The notes below the pieces were generated by a model. It did not search any database. It was not told where the DNA came from and worked only from the letters and a program-made list of their open reading frames with translations. Made by a program: the position numbers and the translations under genes. DNA of 7,210 nt from Clostridia bacterium (GTDB taxonomy: Bacteria > Bacillota_A > Clostridia > Oscillospirales > CAG-272), in the NCBI GenBank assembly GCA_017445115.1, contig JAFSUU010000026.1, positions 1 through 7,210 on the forward strand, read 5' to 3'. Numbering within the stretch: position 1 is the stretch's first letter; each line of letters starts with the position of its first letter. Positions 6,138 to 7,210 of the stretch are shown here, in pieces.

Positions 6138-7160
6138 TTGTACAGATACGACAGATATTCCTTTTTCTACGATTATGACGAGGATACCGAAGACGATGAC
6201 GAAAAGGATGAAGATGAGGAAGAACTGACCGAAGAGGAAGAATACTCATCCGAGCCCCTTGAAGACGCCGAGGTCGATTCATACGACACGCGGCGGATGT
6301 TCTATTGTCCGACAGCGCCGGAGGTATTTCCCGGTTACGACGAACTCGCGCGGCTGTACAAGGAGATCGGAGACGAGAAATACTATCTCTGGATACTTCA
6401 CTTCTACGAAAAAACCATGACCGAAAAATGTCAGGCGCAGATGGCGGAAAACTATTTGTTCTCCGGGCTTGAGGATCTGAAGATCGCGTTTTCCATAGGC
6501 TTGCGTGAAGCGCTGAAGAAGTATGATCCTTCTGCCGGCACTCATTTCATGTACTACAAGGAATATGAGGTCCGGCGGGCGCTGTACGACGAGCTGCCTC
6601 GTCTGATCCCAGGCTGTACCATTCAGAACGACAAACAGCACCGGCGGGTCAAAAAGACAATGGGGATCTACAAAAAGACCGCCGACCTGCCATATGATGA
6701 GCGTATCACGCTGCTGTCCGATGAGATCCGGCTGAACGAAAAGCACACGAAAGAGATACTGCTTGCCGCCGATCTGAATTCCCATATGCAGCCGTTTACA
6801 AAAAAATATGAGGATGACGACGGCGACGAGTCCGAAGAAGAGTATATCCCGACGGGCGAACCCACGCCGGAACAGCAGTTCTTTCTTGATTCCGAAGCCG
6901 AGGCGCTTTGGGGCGCGTTTGAACGGCTGTCGCTGAAAGAGCGGATGATGATCGCGGAGTCCTGCGGCTTCTGCGTCGATTGTTACGGCGTCTTCATCCT
7001 CACCGAAGATGAAGACGGCCGGCAGGTCTTAAAGAGCCGCCGTCCGATGATGAATACCGATATCGCCGTCCTGCACCAATGCACAGCCAAAACCGTTGCA
7101 AATACGCTGAAAAAGTCCCTCTTCACGGAAAGTTGGGGGATAGATAGAAAAAGGTATTGA
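6138..7160 (+). CDS. Divergent sigma-70-like protein with acidic N terminus
   Basis: The 340-residue product resembles sigma-70 family factors, which bind core RNA polymerase and select promoters. Residues 84-155 match region 2: a helical HFYEKTMTEKC stretch, then FSGLEDLKIAFSIGLREAL and KKYDPSAGTHFMYYKEYEVR, the counterpart of the usual EDL...GL..A...FDP..G..F motif. Residues 254-328 look like region 4: ALWGAFERLSLKERMMIAES, then a helix-turn-helix NTDIAVLHQCTAKTVANTLK. The two parts of region 4 are separated by an insertion of about 20 residues holding CGFCVDC (276-282). About two thirds of residues 12-46 are Asp or Glu; a second acidic patch lies at 225-235. Region 3 is not recognisable. 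It could be an alternative sigma factor or a polymerase-binding regulator. The start is TTG, chosen from the AGGAG site. Last gene seen in its cluster; no terminator in the remaining 50 bases. Confidence 0.86.
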   Translation: MYRYDRYSFFYDYDEDTEDDDEKDEDEEELTEEEEYSSEPLEDAEVDSYDTRRMFYCPTAPEVFPGYDELARLYKEIGDEKYYLWILHFYEKTMTEKCQAQMAENYLFSGLEDLKIAFSIGLREALKKYDPSAGTHFMYYKEYEVRRALYDELPRLIPGCTIQNDKQHRRVKKTMGIYKKTADLPYDERITLLSDEIRLNEKHTKEILLAADLNSHMQPFTKKYEDDDGDESEEEYIPTGEPTPEQQFFLDSEAEALWGAFERLSLKERMMIAESCGFCVDCYGVFILTEDEDGRQVLKSRRPMMNTDIAVLHQCTAKTVANTLKKSLFTESWGIDRKRY

Positions 7161-7210
7161 AAAAGAGCATAGGAAGCTCCATAATTGAGTTTGCGACAAA
7201 ACAAAGATGG

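Noticed and set aside
6279..6785. A 168-codon minus-strand frame
   Set aside because: It is antisense to the sigma-like gene, which has a good ribosome site and recognisable sigma regions.
7161..7210. Terminator or new gene after the sigma-like protein
   Set aside because: Only a weak 4-bp GAGC/GCTC stem without a T-run is visible, and the window ends before any gene could be judged.

Overview
The window looks like part of an integrative or mobilizable element from a gut-type Firmicute, probably class Clostridia (Oscillospiraceae/Ruminococcaceae-like). This rests on the roughly balanced base composition by eye, strong AGGAG-type ribosome binding sites, and the gene set: MOBP-type relaxase, MobC accessory protein, DUF927 helicase-like ATPase, LexA-like repressor and a divergent sigma-70-like protein. 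The taxonomic call is inference; no ribosomal or housekeeping gene is present.

The window is built from two opposing gene clusters around a 305-base divergent control region (3966-4270). The left cluster runs on the minus strand. From its promoter-proximal end it holds a 97-residue small protein (3965-3672), a possible 40-residue cysteine-containing mini-ORF overlapping its neighbour (3669-3547), a 591-residue DUF927 ATPase (3556-1781), a candidate oriT hairpin (1712-1743), MobC (1654-1325) and a relaxase (1325-1) that runs off the left edge after 441 codons. MobC and the relaxase share one base (TGATG). The cluster reads as a DNA-processing module: ATPase/helicase plus relaxosome.

The right cluster runs on the plus strand from a good extended -10 promoter (4191-4219). 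It holds a LexA/UmuD-like self-cleaving repressor (4271-4888), a 96-base gap carrying a phased CCGAAA repeat array, a 380-residue protein with a C-terminal four-cysteine cluster resembling DUF6076 proteins (4985-6127), and a 340-residue sigma-70-like protein with a highly acidic N terminus that starts at TTG (6138-7160). The last 50 bases hold no gene or terminator that I can support.

A plausible reading is that the repressor senses RecA/SOS stress and controls its own cluster and perhaps the divergent mobilization cluster, while the sigma-like protein redirects transcription of element genes. No tRNA, rRNA, CRISPR array or insertion sequence was seen. The most notable structures not explained by genes are a perfect 17-bp inverted repeat just upstream of the DUF927 ATPase gene, the CCGAAA array, and the dyads over the repressor promoter.
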